From the NCBI GenBank assembly GCA_030043155.1, contig JASHYE010000016.1, positions 1 through 9,453 on the forward strand: DNA of 9,453 bases, read 5' to 3'. Made by a program: the position numbers and the translations under genes. Source of the DNA: Candidatus Acidiferrales bacterium (lineage in GTDB: Bacteria; Acidobacteriota; Terriglobia; Acidoferrales; UBA7541). The notes beneath the pieces were generated by a model, which was given only the letters and a program-made list of their open reading frames with translations, was not told the origin of the DNA and did no database searches. This document shows, piece by piece, positions 8,656 through 9,453 of the stretch (within the stretch, counting starts at the first letter, position 1; every line of letters begins with the position of its first letter).

Positions 8656-9453
8656 CTAATTCGGCAGAATGGCAAACACGCGAACTGGGCCTCCCGAACC
8701 ACCCTCCAGTTTGATCGGCGCAGCGATAATGAACGCGCCCGTTGCCGGCAACTTGTCCATATTCGCAATATTCTCTACGTGAAAAAGCCCTGTAGGCAGC
8801 GTCGTTCGGTGCACTTCAAAATTTTTTGACGGACCATAATCGATGCTCAGCGTATCGATGCACAATCCACTCACGTGCCGCGAAATTAGCAGTTTCGCCG
8901 CGGCCACCGAATACCCCGGAAAATGCATCACGCCTTTCGCGTCCATGTTGCGATAGCGCTTCTGGTCCGGCCAGCGCGAAGCCCATCCGGTGCGCAGCAT
9001 CACAATGGCTCCAGCCGGAATTCGCCCATGCTGAGACTCCCAACTCTGAATGTCTTCAGCCGTGAGCCGATAATCGGAATCCTTCTCGACTTTGTTTCGC
9101 ACATCGATCACCACTCCGGGCCCGAAAAAATGCTGAATGGGAATCTGATCGAGTGTTTCCTTCCCCGGAGGAAAATGCGCCGGCGCGTCCATGTGCGTCT
9201 CGTAATGCTCAAGCAAAGTAAATTTGCGCGTGAGATAACCGTCTTTCGCAGGTGTCGACGTCACCACTACGCTGAAAGGATGATCATCTCCAGGCCACGA
9301 CGGCGAATGCCCATTGATGACGTACGTCATGTCGATCACATGTGTTTGCCCGGAAGGAATGCCCGACAGCAACGGGCACTCGCTCGAGCTCGATTTCGTC
9401 TGTGCATGCGCAGATGTAACGGCACAGAAACTAAAGAAGAGCAAAATGCCTAT
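8656..9453 (-). CDS. Secreted cyclase-family (kynurenine formamidase-like) metal-dependent hydrolase, 5' end beyond window
   Basis: The frame is open to the window end, so the true start lies past 9453 and at least 265 residues are visible. The PF04199 'cyclase' family includes kynurenine formamidase (KynB), isatin hydrolase and polyketide-cyclase-like enzymes, metal-dependent hydrolases of amide or lactam bonds. The family motif HxxTHxDxPxH is clear as EHYETHMDAPAHF (about 9172-9217). A later Glu-Val-His (KNFEVHR, with LFHVENIANMDKLP following) matches the C-terminal ligand and ENL/LP block. Other family segments are VIDMTYVINGHSPSWPGDDHPF near the start and AIVMLRTGWASRW in the middle. The visible N-terminus is hydrophobic (GILLFFSFCAVTSAHAQT), with a likely signal peptidase cut after SAHA. 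That places the enzyme outside the cytoplasm, whereas KynB is cytoplasmic. No kyn genes are nearby, so a tryptophan role is not supported. The gene ends in TAG at 8656-8658, 75 bases before the DinB start. Confidence 0.88.
   Translation of the reverse strand: MGILLFFSFCAVTSAHAQTKSSSSECPLLSGIPSGQTHVIDMTYVINGHSPSWPGDDHPFSVVVTSTPAKDGYLTRKFTLLEHYETHMDAPAHFPPGKETLDQIPIQHFFGPGVVIDVRNKVEKDSDYRLTAEDIQSWESQHGRIPAGAIVMLRTGWASRWPDQKRYRNMDAKGVMHFPGYSVAAAKLLISRHVSGLCIDTLSIDYGPSKNFEVHRTTLPTGLFHVENIANMDKLPATGAFIIAAPIKLEGGSGGPVRVFAILPN

Noticed and set aside
8058..8714. 218-codon plus-strand open frame running through the DinB gene and into the cyclase 3' end.
   Set aside because: Its product is low-complexity Ser/Pro/Arg-rich, typical of an antisense shadow, and both minus-strand genes have clear family motifs.

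Overview
The window is a densely coding chromosomal segment of moderately high GC. I see no tRNA, rRNA, CRISPR array, transposase, phage gene or long DNA repeat. It carries eight genes, two of them cut by the window edges. The first six run on the plus strand. The last two run on the minus strand and meet the plus-strand block tail to tail near 8074-8079. The gene styles suggest an Acidobacteriota-like soil bacterium (Terriglobia type): a DinB protein of the 'AWHGPNL...HNIWELTVHAAYWKY' form, a secreted cyclase-family hydrolase, a single-chain two-half ABC exporter permease and an orphan multi-membrane-span histidine kinase. This assignment is inference from gene style, not from a marker gene.

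Layout. 1-735 is the 3' part of glgC (ADP-glucose pyrophosphorylase), followed 9 bases later by a SAM-dependent methyltransferase (745-1512). Enolase (1590-2981) has its own good ribosome binding site, a promoter-like -10 element and an unusual N-terminal extension of about 30 residues. After a 122-base gap comes a membrane histidine kinase (3104-4876) with about ten predicted membrane spans and no response regulator in view. An ABC exporter pair follows: ATPase 4943-5743 and GTG-started permease 5731-7425, overlapping by 13 bases. A secreted protein of unknown function (7492-8073) closes the plus-strand block. On the minus strand, a secreted cyclase-family hydrolase (8656-9453, start outside the window) lies upstream of a DinB-fold protein (8080-8580).

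How the genes work together. glgC and enolase are central carbon genes (glycogen synthesis and lower glycolysis) but look like separate transcription units. The ABC ATPase and permease form one exporter by their overlap. The kinase lies just upstream of them on the same strand and could sense a membrane or envelope signal, but nothing in the sequence proves a regulatory link. The cyclase and DinB genes could share a transcript (75-base gap, same strand).

I found no clearly new biological system. The observations most worth checking are the enolase N-terminal extension, which echoes the conserved motif that follows it; a possible leaderless start of the ABC ATPase; a shared GTGCTA promoter-like motif before the kinase and the ATPase; and the two-half design of the exporter permease.
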